64,000 bases of DNA from the NCBI RefSeq assembly GCF_019925205.1, contig NC_083566.1, forward strand, positions 15,624,001 through 15,688,000. Reading direction: 5' to 3'. The stretch comes from Metopolophium dirhodum (lineage: Eukaryota; Arthropoda; Insecta; Hemiptera; Aphididae). The notes beneath the pieces were generated by a model. The model ran no database searches, was not told the origin of the DNA, and worked only from the letters and a program-made list of their open reading frames with translations. Positions 38,101-51,600 of this stretch are shown here, piece by piece (the stretch's first letter is position 1; each line of letters starts with the position of its first letter). A program made the position numbers and the translations under genes.

Positions 38101-41100
38101 CACTATACAACCGGTGTCATTATAAACAGTTTCTACCGTATGTTCGTATAATAAGTTTTATTTATCATGAGTACGAATCAGTATAATAGTAAGTTGAGGC
38201 ATTGAAATTTTACATAACATAATAGTTTTGTTATCTTTTTTTCCCATTCCATCCAAATACAATCAGATAATTTTACATAAATTAGTGCACATTATTATTT
38301 ATAATTTTAATAGACTAATGATATTTTTGTGAAATACATTTTTACTAAGTATGCATTTTCGTCGTAAAAACAATAAAGTTTATTATTTACTTATTTCTAT
38401 ACGAACAAAGCAATTCAGACGACTTATTATTGTTATTATTATTATTATTATTACTTATTATTACAAATGTAAGAATAATAAATATTAAATATACATAATA
38501 GATATTTTTTTTATAGCTCTTGAATAAACATAGCCCACTTTTTTTTTGATACCGATGATTAATATATTCATGTCCGATATTATATCAAAACAAACCAGGG
38601 ACAAACATAAAAAAAACAACTTTACTTTGTGCTCTCTATAATAGTTCCCTTTAGAAACCTACCACGATCTTATGTGAATAACAAAATAATATTATCATAA
38701 GTATTTTTGTTTTAAATGATTAAAATAATATATTCAGTCACAATAATATAGTATTATTATAGTAGTGTGTGATCTATATTATATATTTAGTATATCAAAA
38801 TATCAATTTCTAAAAAGCTCAGCGTAAAAAAAAAAACAATAGATACACTAAAGACAGATAAAACGAAAGAGAATTATTATTACTCGTAACAAATAATATA
38901 ATCAATACTTTAATATTATAAATATGAAGAGTTTGTTAGTTTGAACGCGCTAATCTCAGGAACTACTGGTTCGAATTGAAAAATTCTTCTTGTGTTGGAT
39001 AGTCCATTTGTCGAGGAAGGCTTTCAGCTATATAACATTACGATGCGACCAATAGGAGCGAATCATCAGTGAAAAATGTTGCAAAAACGGGGAAAATTAT
39101 TCATATTTGAAGGCTTCCGTTGCGTGCGCTGCGTAAACGGTCCAAGTTACCCAAAAAATATGTATAAAAGAATAAATTATTCCTCTTTAAATGATTTAAA
39201 AAAATTTTCACGACAGAATATGTCTATCTTTTAAGATTGACTCACTATGACCTTTTTTATGGTAATCAAATTTGGTCGAAATGAATGCATTATTGCCAAT
39301 TATTTGCTACAGAGTTATATCGACATAATATTAATCCTTATCCAAATAAATGTGTTGTTGATTAACACGTTGAGTGCCACAGTATTTATGAAGCGCATAT
39401 AGTGTGTTTCCGCGCCAAAACTGAGCCGCAACGCCGTCGTCCGTCGGTCGACTACATGTCGACACCGGTTCCGCGCGCCGTGCACCAATAAATGAAATAT
39501 GAGCACTCTGTACTAACGTTCTCGGAATATTGAGGTGTTTTATAAATAATCGGTAGTACCAAGTAATAATAATTTTGTCGTAGACAAATGGGTATCAAAA
39601 TAAATGTATAATTAACAATAAGTAAAAATATGAATATAGAGTGTAGCATATTCTGCGAACATAAATATACACTTATTGTTATTATACATCCAAGCAAGAT
39701 ACATTATGTACATTATTAAAATAAACTAATATTATTTCGTCAGAATATTATAGTAACAACTATAAAAAAAAAGGTGGGTAAGTGGATGTGGCTCTACTGT
39801 ACAGTAGGTTACAAGTGGGTCACTGTAATGGATGGTGTTAAATTTGAATTCAATGATATTATAATATCATTGTATAAGAAAAACGATTCTGAGCGAAAAC
39901 GGTCAGTCAGCCTATGATAGGAGCCTATGAAATAAGTATATTTGATGATATTATTGTGAATAAAGTAATTTATATATAACCTATTTACGTGGAGCCTTGT
40001 TTTAAATTTTCAATCCTTAGCCATAAAAGTTAAACATTTTATACATTTTTAACTACAAAATAATTAATAAATTATAAATTTGATAAATTTTGTCAAAATT
40101 TAAACTTTAAATGCTTATAAAAAAAATTGTGCTTATGTATTTTTAATATTTTTCAACTGCTATTAGAACGATATATTAGGAGCCTTATATTAAATTTTCA
40201 CGCTTTTTTTACCCAACAAATAAATTTTATTGATATTTATAGAAAAAAAAAAAAAAAATTGAAAACTGACAATGTCCGTAAACAGCTCAAAAAGAGTCAA
40301 AATATTATATGGTGTATAGAAAATGCTAATATAAACATTTAGTAAAAATTTCAAGCATCTACAGTCATTCGTTTTTTAATTACAATAAAATAAGAAAATT
40401 GTTACATGAGAAATCGAGTGAATATCAAATGTTGTAAAAATATAAATTTCAGACGCTCATAAAAATTTAATTTAAGTTTCTTGTAGACATTTTTTTTTTG
40501 ATAAAGGTAGACAAACTTATGAGTAATCTTATATTACATTTTCAAATCTTAGATTTAAAAAGAAAATTTTTTATGAATTCTTAACTCAAAATAATTTGCT
40601 AATTTTCGTGATTTTTCCGTATTTTGTCAAAATTTGAACTTTAAATGTTTATAAATAAAAACTGTGACTAAGGATTTTTAATTTTTTTCATCTGCCTTTG
40701 AAACAATAACCTAGGAGCCTTCTATTAAATTTTCAAGCTTTTTTACTCAACAGATACAATTTTATTGATATTTATAGAAAAAAAAACTAAAAAAAATAGG
40801 AATTGACAATGTCCGTAAACAGCTCAAAATAAGTCAAAATTTTTGGAAAATGTTATGGTGTATAGAAAATGCAATTATAAACATTCAGTCAAAATTTCAT
40901 GTTCCTACGGTCATTTGTTTTAGAGTTACATCAAAAACCAAAATCGATTTTCTCAAAAACAGATTTTGCGTGAAAATTCCCGTTTTTTCTTAATTTTTCT
41001 TTTGTTTTTCACGTCGCTTTTGAAAACTACTGGGAAATTTTTACTTATTAAATAAATTCTCATTTATTGTTTAACATTGACAATAATTTCAACACGTATA

Positions 41101-44100
41101 CGAATTACGAAGGAATGCATCGTTACTGGTCGGCGGGCAACGTCGAGTAATTCATTACATAAAATAAAACATATTATAATAGTTAGCACTATTAATGGGC
41201 AACGAAGTGCACGGGATCAGCTAGTATTAAATATAAAATAATATAAAGTGATATAGTTCAGAGGACGCTACACCAGCATGCATTGTCTCCATCTTGGGTT
41301 AGGTTTCGGAAGGTTTCGTATGTGTTGTGGAATTTTGGTAATTCTACTATAAATAAATACAGAGGGAGCATTGTTGTCCCGCGGAAAACAGTTTTTGCTA
41401 TGTTGTGCACTTGTAAGATGGAGACAACGCACGCGGGTGTAGCGTCCTCTTAATTATATTTATAAGCATTTTATTATTTTATTACTATAATATAATACTA
41501 GCTAATTCCACGCACTTCATTTCCCGTCAAAAGTGTTAACTCTATATGATTCAAACTTTGTTCAGTTCGTTATTTAATATTTGGTGTATGGTGTTCAAAA
41601 CTTAAAAATGTTCACTGATCGTCTTGAATCTTAAAATACTTGTGCAAGCACCACATTAAAATGAGAATTTTGATCAGTCGGGACATATGTTCTATTATAG
41701 TAATATATATTACAGCCATCCCACCATGCGTTGCCCATGAGACATGCCTGTGATTATGCGAGCAGTATATTTACAGGTAGGTATTGGCAATCCACATGTG
41801 GTGGATTGCAGACCTCGCAAGGTGCGTACGCAATTATGAATGTTTTATTAACACGTTGTTTATGATGTGCATGTGTAGGTTTCCGAATCCCGGGACACCG
41901 GTAGAAAAATTAGCGTTAGGAATAAAATTTTCACCAAGTTATTATGGTTTTTATTTTTGGCCAAATAGAAAATACCAGTCTAAAATTATATTCAATCATA
42001 ATAACTATATTATTTTTTCTAACCAACAACTGTAGAATAAACAAAAAAACACATATTTAGCTGTCTTGCCCGACGTTGTCCAGGCCAAAGATTTGCACCT
42101 ATTCTTAATAAATATATTTATACTAATAAAATGTATAATATACCATATTTCTTCTAATTGTTATATAAATATAATATTTAAACAATATTTCACAAAATGG
42201 GTTAAGTAGTTGTTGAGAACCTATATAATATAATAGCTACAAATATACATTCAACTCTCATATTTGTATTAAGACATAATTTCTTTATTCGAAACCTTAA
42301 ACTTGACGATTTGATGAATTATTTTACCTCATCTGCCAGAGTGAATGGCAACCATTCAAATACAAAAAAATACTAATATCTAATAATTATTTCTCCTATA
42401 AGCAATAGCAACCATTCATAAACAACAATTTCCATAGTAAATCTTAAAATCCTTGTTGAGCACCTCTTCAGGTGGGACCTACCAATTATGAATCTAAATC
42501 ATTTAGGGACTCACTCAAAAACACATAAAACATTTCTAGATGTTTAGGAGGTGTTCAATGACGTACAGACAACCATTCATTTATACCTATATATTATATT
42601 TCTATGACATAAATGTTGTCTAAATCTGCTTAGTATGGTCGACAGACTTAAAAAAAAAACTTCCACCCGACTGCTATTGGTAATATCATGTACAACGATC
42701 GCAGGATGGTATATCACGACGATTTAGATGTGTGGCGTGTATTATAATACGATTTCGACAATATATTTTATGGCATATAATGATGAAAATAATATTATCT
42801 ATACTTTCCTTACGTGATTTTGAGATGAAGGATGAATCATGTTTTATTCGTCACTTACATCGTGATAATAACATAAACGTCTGTCAATATAATATTATTA
42901 TAATAGTTACACTGCTCCATCCATCGTGCTCGCGTTTTAGTATTTTATAATTAAACGCACTCACCGGGCCGAACGGAAAGCAATTAAACGTCGATGACGT
43001 GAAAATCCACGACCTGTGGCGACAGTACGACTACCTATTAGACGCACGTCGAAACGAATATCATATTATTATTCCGATTAACTTGACAGCTAAATCGAAT
43101 CCACCCTATCCAAAGCACCCCACCGCTCACACAACCGCCGAAACCTACAATCATCACTGAAAGTGTTGCAGTAAAACGAATAACATGTAATTACATGCCC
43201 TGCACGGTCAGTTTTTAAAATTAGAATCCTCCCCTTCCCCCTCGAAAACTACCTAACCGAGTTTCACAACCCCGGTATGAATACTATTTTATCAAGCTCA
43301 CAGCGCGGACGTCACGTGTCGAATCCGACTCGTCACTTTTCAACACGTCATTGTGGACTTGAATCGCGTTCGTCAAACCATCGTGTCACCTCACGCAATT
43401 TATATGATAATGACGGACGATAATAATAACAATATAACTATCGTTTTTAATTCGTTTCGTGTCGGTTTCGTGAACCCGTTCTGGTGGAAGTCCGACATCG
43501 TTTATTCAGATCTGGGGGGGGGGAGAGGGGTTGACGGCGACGTATGTCACGTATCCAGGCCGTTTATATAATAATTACAATCGCGTCTAAATATAATATA
43601 CGAGCAGTATATTAGTATAGTATACGTCAGTAATATTTTGCTCGCAATATTTTATTCTGACGAACAATGTTATCAAAAAAATTATATTGCCCACGGTCGC
43701 CCAATTTTTGTGCCATAAATTACAACATATAGATTGAAGCTATTTTCATTGGAGGAAAAACTAGTTTGAATAAGCAATATAGATCCAAATGGCTACCTAG
43801 TCGTTTCGAACATTGGTTTCTGGACGATTCGTGTTTTACTAACATGCCATTGAAAAAACAGTCATATTCAACGCGTGTCAAAGAATTTTTTTTCTGATTT
43901 AATAATTTCAATCGAACTGTATAATATTGGCAAACGAATATAAAGTCATACATCATTATGTATAAGATGTGTATGTTTACCAAGAAAACAGCAAAAGTGA
44001 AAAAGTGGAAAAACTTATCTCACGCAATAAAAAAATAACGTCCAAAAAGAACAAAGTTAGAAATTGAATTTATTATTTCTTGTTTATTATTTTTCAAAGT

Positions 44101-47100
44101 TCAAAAGAAAAATGTCTCGTAAAAAGTGCGTACAATTCCCTGCTGTGGATATTTTGTTTGGAAACTCGTGATTCTATTTAACTTTAAGTTATATTGAGGG
44201 GCGAGTTACTCGTAAAGTTATGGATTCCGTTTGAAGTACTAAAATAACTATAATATAGTTTATTAAATAAAGTTTTATTTTTTTGTTGATTTAGTGATAC
44301 TGTATATTTCATAGTAATATATATGGACGTTCATCAAATCGCAAAGAACTTACATTTTTACGTTTTACCCTCGACCACACTAGTATTGCCTATATATTAT
44401 GGTAAAAACGGATTAGAAAATATTTGAAAATGTGCTGCTAGGACATTGCTAAAATCGGATTTAATATAATACTAGTTGATCCTTCACGGCTGCATCGGCG
44501 TCACCCAGGACAAATTAAATAAAGCCTTTGGATTTACCTCGTCCTAAACTCCATTAAATGTAAGCTACACAGATTTTAACACAGTATACTTTGGCCCAAT
44601 ATAATATATGTTAACATTTTTTCTAGAAGTAGAAGTACAGAAAAAATTACACGTTATATTTTATGTAGAGTTAATAAAAGTAAGAGTTACCTAATAATTT
44701 GTTGAATATTACTAATTATTAGTACATTTTTTTTAAAAAAAACTATAATATAGGTACATATAGTTTAAAAAAAAAAATTAACATTTCATAATATTATATT
44801 CGAATATAGGTACTAACGGATATTATTATATCCTTTAAATATAAAATAGTGTACCTTATAAAAACCACTTGTTTAAGTTATATCAATACTTTTAAAAACT
44901 AATTTGCTTAGAAATAAATATGCGCACAGAAAAATCAAAGGTTCTCTTTTCGCAAATCGAAAAGTTGTGATTGTTAAAATATGCCTCCCTTGAATTCCTC
45001 GAAAGACAGTTAACGTTTTCAAATATATTATAATGGCATTTGAGTTCACTCAAATAATTCCAAAAATAAATCAGGACTGAATAAATTTGTTGTTCAAGCA
45101 TGAATAAATTAGCACGTTTAAAATGAAATCTCAGTGTATAATCAATACGGACCCACGTATTACATGTACGAGGATCTTAATAAATAATTCATACATAATT
45201 CATGGTGATGAACAGTGGTAAAATTGAGAGGTGTCCTCCTAGAGACGTTAAAGGTAGTCACAAAGTAAAAAAGTGTGTCAGAGTAATCCTAAAGTAGGTA
45301 CTTGGATAAGAACGGTGAAAGCATAGGAGGGTGAGTCGTGCATTTCTATAACGAGTACAGAAAAATGCACTCGTATCTGACAATATTGTTAAGTTCACCA
45401 CTTCATTGCATATTATATTTTTATATTAAATTTATATAATATTATTAAGTACGAATTGAATGTTTTATAAGTGTAGATACTCACGTTAGTCCATGTGAAC
45501 GGTATGTCCCTGGGTCGCCTGAGCACCAAATGTTGGACCAACAGGTGGCCGCGGACTTCATCGGCCGTGGCCGCACCCCACACGCTGAGCAGCTTCTCGC
45601 CGGCGTCCATGATACGTATGTCCTGGTTGATGACGACGCCGAACGGGAAAAGCCGGAGCAGCAGCCCTATGGGTATGGACGGAAGCTGCAAACACCGGTC
45701 GAAAGTATGAACGGCCGCGTGCTGGTCGACGAACGCGCTGTTATCGAAGTCTAACCGGTACTTGACGAGAACGTTCTGCAAGCCGGTCGCCGCCGCCGCC
45801 GCAGTCGCCACCGCCGACTGGTGCGAGGATACCGTGGCCGTGGACGTCTTCTCACACTGCAGCACGCGGATCTTGAGGTTTGTGTCGTACACCTCCTCGG
45901 CGATCTGGTCCAGTTGCCCTGTGAAACAAGTATTTAGGTTTTTTTTTTGCTGTCGTTGCTCGTTACCAGCACACAAGCGCTGGATATTGAGAGTAAAAGC
46001 CAAAAATTTAAGTTTTTGAGACTCGTGACAAAATGTCTGAGTGTTGAAAATATGTTAAAACCAAAATTGAATGATAGGGTTGCAGAACAGTACAGTCCTG
46101 CAATCAATTAAAAATATTATTACGTTGATACATTCTAAATGCAAATACGCGCAGTGTCGTGTGGAAATCTTAATCATTGCCGGTTTTTTAATAATTGTTA
46201 TTATATTTTTCAACCATTTGTCGAAGATCGAGAATTTTATTTGTGTCACGTGTTCGATTTCTGTGAAAAATATTGAATTTAAGATTAATTATCGCAGAAA
46301 TCAAAATCGAAAAAAAGCGGGTAAGTGGATGTTGCTTTGCTGTACAGTAGGTTACAATTGGGTTAGTGTATAATGGATTGTATTAAACTTTAATTCGATG
46401 ATATAATATCATTGTATATTAAGAAAAACGATTCTGAGCGGAGATTGTTTGTCAGTCTGGATATTTTATATTGCTATTATTTATTATAGCATGTAAGTTA
46501 AATCAATAATATTATAATATATTATTGTTATTTATTCATTTCTATCTTCTATGGTGATAAACAAAGCATTAGAGATTGAAATCCTGTTTTACCTGTTTTC
46601 CAAAATTTGTCAGTGGTTTTTTCCGTGGAATTAAATAACTATTGAGAAAATCGAAAAATGACCTTTTTATAGTACCATCTTGATCAGATTTGCTAAAAGA
46701 TAAGATACTATATGTTGAAATCGAAGTACCTACTCCTTTTGGTAGAAATTTTGTATACAGAATAAAAAAAATAAAAAATAAACACCATTGTGTTTCACCA
46801 TAAACTATTAGCTTCATCCCTCCGCTCAGAATCTAAAAGGTCTAAATAATATAATTACGCGGAGATTAACCACGCTACTCATCTTTTCAATAATGCAGTT
46901 AATGAAAATCTGATTTTTAGAAAAGTACTTTTTCTAATATACTACTAAAGATCATATTTTCAGTCTTGAAAGTGTTTTTTAACTACTTTTGTACGACTAA
47001 TATCTTAAGCATAAATATTTTAATAACTGAAAAACTACTCGTTCGGATTTTGAATTAGATAAATCAAAATTTTCAAAAAATAATCCATGAGTATGCTTAT

Positions 47101-48582
47101 TGCTTGGTTATTCACTCTGTATGAATATTGTATTTAAATTTAAAAAGAACAGTGACATGATGGCTCAAAAAAAATTAGAAAAAGATTATTTAAGTCGTAT
47201 CGAAAATGTTATTTTGTGTTTAAAATTAATTTTATTTAAGTAGTAGGTACTATTATATATTATAATATATTAGTTTTACATGCGTACGTGTAATTAACAT
47301 CTTATGCTTAATTTATGTAGGTACTGCCTTTGATATTAAACATAATATGGAAAGATAACAATATTATTTAAGGTTGTAGAATTGTCCATATTTTTTAGTT
47401 ATGTGCGTATTGTGGTCCATTGCTATAGTGTTATGGAGAATTTTCCAAAATCAAAAACATGTAAAATAATAAATCATTTAACGAATATTAATTTACGAAT
47501 ACGTACCTATACATGGGGCCAATTGCGTGTGGAAATAATACCAAACCTGACGTTCATTGGTGTTTTATAATAAATTCATAGTAATAATTATATTCAGAAT
47601 AATAGAATAAAAAATTAATATTATGTAGGCTGTTAAATAAGAAGTTTATAAATGTGGATTTCTCCTCCGTAACTCCGTCCTCCTCTGTATTCAAAAATTA
47701 CAATCACCATCCTCTCTTTTTTGATCAAACATGAGATACTCCACTGCTTAGTACATATAATATATTGGTCCGTACCTAATTATATATTTGTACACATTTT
47801 ATAGAATATCGTTATTCGCGATAACCATCCACGGCCGGGATGGTGTGCAGGTGTACCCCTTAGTAATGACCCCCTTTGCCTCACACCTGGATCCACCACT
47901 TGTCTATGTATAATCGTTTGGTTGTGAAGTCCTGTAGTCGTCTTGATGATATCGCGGATCGCCGAAAACGGGATTTCGCATAATAATTCCACATGAGCCA
48001 TAGATATCCGTACTGCATCAAATCACTCTATGTCGCTCCGCATTTATAATTAATATCAGGAGTATAATATTATTATAGAGTAATAATAATAATAATAATA
48101 GTATACAATTACTATGAAATGTTTGACGAGTTTGATTGAATATCGCTGCAAATCGTGTAGTGGGTTTAAAAAGTTTCTCCGTGAACGGTACACACACAAT
48201 AACCCGTGGCGCTGAGTGCATATATTTTATGAGCGTGTGTGGTGTTTATATTAAAATAAAATAATATGATAATGGATTACCCGGTGCACGGGTGCATAAT
48301 ATAATAATATAACATACAATAATACTGACGACAGGCTTGCTGCGTTGCGTGCATTTGATTTGCCGCGGACGACCTTTGAAAGTTTATGGACTATGACAGT
48401 GCGGATCGGACGATCGAATCGGCGCGGTTAAAATTCGTAATTTGACGTTTTCGACGATCGCAGTGGCCGTGTTGTGTTTTTCCAGCGACGGCAAAAGTTT
48501 AATTGAACGATTGCCGGGGATGATGTGCCCGCCAAATGCATTTGTTTTCGGGACTTAATCCGTGATTCTGCGGTACAGCGGT

Positions 48583-48617
<35 letters not shown>

Positions 48618-51600
48618 TAATATAGTAATTGTTTTGCCGAAACTTTTGGTACAATAATATTATTATTCTCCCGCATGGCGTAGGTATATAGGTATAATAA
48701 TATCATACCACTGTATATCACCATTTCGACTTCCACTTATCTCCATCGCTCGAATGGGTGTACAAATTGATTTCGCGAGCACTAATATAAAACTGCAGGT
48801 GCAGCGGTGCGATGCGCCGCGGAACGTCAATCATCCTGTTGCATTTACAATCCCCACCGCGAGGAACAGCTGATGTTTTTCAGACAGTTCCGTATGAGAT
48901 ATAATATTATAATACGAGGATCAACCTATAAAACTTTATGTACAATAGACATTAGCGGGCGCTATAATAGCCGTGTTTCGTTCATGTGCGTACGTACGTA
49001 TATATATTATACGCAACAAAAGGAAAATGGAATATCCAGATTAATTTCAATAAAAAAAAACTCCTATGTGGTCGTCTAGTACGCGTGGATCGAATTCGAC
49101 GTGTGTGTGCAGGAGAACCGAGGGGAGGAGACTCGCGATCCTAAATTATTATAACATAATAATAAATCATGGCCGTTTATGTATACTTTGCGGGCTGTAA
49201 GAATAATATCAACTTATAATATTGATATAGAAATGCTACACCGCAGCGGTATCCGTTATTGAAACACCACGATATATGTATTATACACATCATCACGTAG
49301 GTAGGCGCATATATTTGCAATAGGACTTTTTTCGCTCTCCCCGATAAAATGTATAATAAAATAATAATATCTGAATGTGCGTATTATTATTATTTTACCT
49401 ATACGTCATACTGTATATACCTACTCGTCGTCGTATTGCTATACGCGCATAACGAAATCACTAAGAATAAATTAGTTTTCTTTTTGTATAGAGTTTAAAA
49501 AATATCACGGAAAACCTACGCGGGGGTACAATTGTACGTCGTATATAATTTATAGGTATCAATATTATTTTGATACCGAGTTGAATTTAAATACGTAGTG
49601 TATATTTTATACACAAACATACAATTATATCGTTCGGATTGTTAACATAAATTCAATTTCGTTGCAAATTGAAATTAAAGTCCCACCTTTTGTCCGACCA
49701 ATAAAAATAAACTACATAGAATAATAATAATGTCGTTTTTTTTTTATAAAATCGTCTTTTTATACTTTTCTGTGTGTAGGTTTTGTATTTATATATACTA
49801 CTCACTACCTACCTATATAGTACCTACAGTGAAAAAGAAATTATAGTGCTGGCAAAACAGGAAAATAATTTAAAGTAATGATTGAGGAATAATATATTTT
49901 GAGGGTTTCCTATATAATATTATACTCTCCTATTCATACTCTGCATATTCTGAAGGTAATAGTTTTTTTTTTTTTGACGCTTGTGCAATTTCGGGAGAGC
50001 AATATAATAGTCTGTGACGCATTGGAAAAACATTTTAATATAAAACAGATGTAATGAGAATCTTCAAGAAGTTCGTTACAGTAAAATTAAATTGCTATTT
50101 TACCTTTATGAAAAGCGGACTTGGTTAATTTGTCCTCACCAAAAAACTAAATTAGATTCGGATCGCAAAAATAACCTAATTCGTTAAAAAAATTGAATGT
50201 TAGTTATAGCCTATAGGTATAGGTACTGAAAAACAGCTGAGTCGCGTCTCACACCACCACCACCCCTCCCAATCGAGCGAATCTTTAACACGCGGCACCG
50301 TCATATTAACTCTATATCTATATAAAGTGTATTATAATATATATTAAACTAGCTACATTATAATATACACCGAATAACCGTGTCGAATATCGACTGTAAT
50401 TATTATAACATAATATAAACTTATCATCGTCGACGAATCGGATTCACACTCACCCATGAAGTACTGCGTGAACCCGCGCCTGGTGCTCCGGTACACGAGC
50501 ACGCATCCGTTGCGGTCCACGTGCGACATGTACATGGACGGGCTCTTCATCTTCGGGTACGCGAACCGCATCTGCAGGTGCAGGTTGTCAACGTTCTTGA
50601 GGAACTCGCAAAAGTACCGGCCGGTGGCTCGGATTGGCGCGTCGTAGCCCAGGTTGCTGAAGAACCGCACGAAGCACCGGCCGAAGTACCGCATGAACCC
50701 GTCGGCGGTCGGCTGGACGCGCGCCCCGGGCCGGTCCGTCGGGTCGGTGAGCAGCTCTGCGGCTGCGGCCGCCAGCTCCGGCATCAGCCCGTCCGGATAT
50801 ATCTGGTGGGTGTTGAACACAATCCACTTGCACCGGGCCAACCGGACCACCTCGCGCCAGGCGCTCTCGCCGTACTCGAGCTGTAACAACGGCGAGTGCC
50901 CGCGGCGGTCTTGTAAGAGATATTATTTAAAAGTGTCCGAGTTCAGATAGGTACATGTTTTTAATAGTATTTAAAATACGTATTTGAATACTCGGTAATA
51001 TTTGAGTACAAATGATTTAAATAAGTAACTGCATTCAAATATTTGACATTTTTTATAAATATTATTTTTACCTTATATAAATCATGAGTATTCGCACTGA
51101 GCCGATTTTCAATTTTTAATTTTATACAACATTTTACACCGTATCTTTTGGTGTAATTATAAAGTACTCAAATACTTTTACTCGAGTACTTTACAACGGA
51201 CTGACTGCGCGTAATATAGTATCATAACAAGAATAATAATATTATGTAGGGTGTAACAGGAAGACCTGACAAAAAGATGCTACTTAAACATAATTTAATA
51301 AATATACTCATGTCAGGAAATTCCTAAAAATAATATTTTGAAAAAAAATATTATTAAGTTCTAAATTAATTCACTCAAAAAAATATTGATATTTAAAATA
51401 ATTCTAAAAAATAAACTACTTGACTAAGATAAATGTTTTCATCATCAAAATTGTTCTTATAATCAGATTTACAAATTTGATATTTATTTTGAATTTTTCC
51501 AAACAACTTTAAATCAAATTTAAAATTTTTATTTTCAATATTCAAAAATAAAATAATATTTTTATTATATGTGTAGTGAACTAGCGAGTGACTATAAATT

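Larger units (their letters stand above)
32970..45484 (-). other. Intron 3 of the cyclase gene (12.5 kb)
   Basis: Spliced GTGAGT to TTTTAG. It is filled with repeats listed separately. Several open frames of 60-103 residues (for example 33677-33988) have no recognisable domain, and no nested host gene can be supported. A GC-rich patch at 42950-43350 has splice-like signals but in-frame stops and no homology. Confidence 0.75.
45919..50453 (-). other. Intron 2 of the cyclase gene
   Basis: Spliced GTGAGT to TTCACAG. Contains a short dispersed-repeat derivative and a TAA microsatellite. The stretch 48340-48560 is CpG-rich without a supported frame. Confidence 0.8.

Noticed and set aside
42950..43030. 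Possible extra exon in intron 3 (CCACAG ... CCCG|GTGAGT on the minus strand)
   Set aside because: Phase 0 frame has a stop, and exons 3 and 4 already join with fly spacing.
45495..46019. Plus-strand frames opposite exon 3
   Set aside because: Shadows of the exon; no domain.
47780..48001. Minus-strand 73-residue frame as a gene
   Set aside because: Starts and ends without splice or homology support; may be old transposon but nothing recognisable.
50521..50950. Long plus-strand frames opposite exon 2
   Set aside because: GC-rich antisense shadows of the H-NOX exon.
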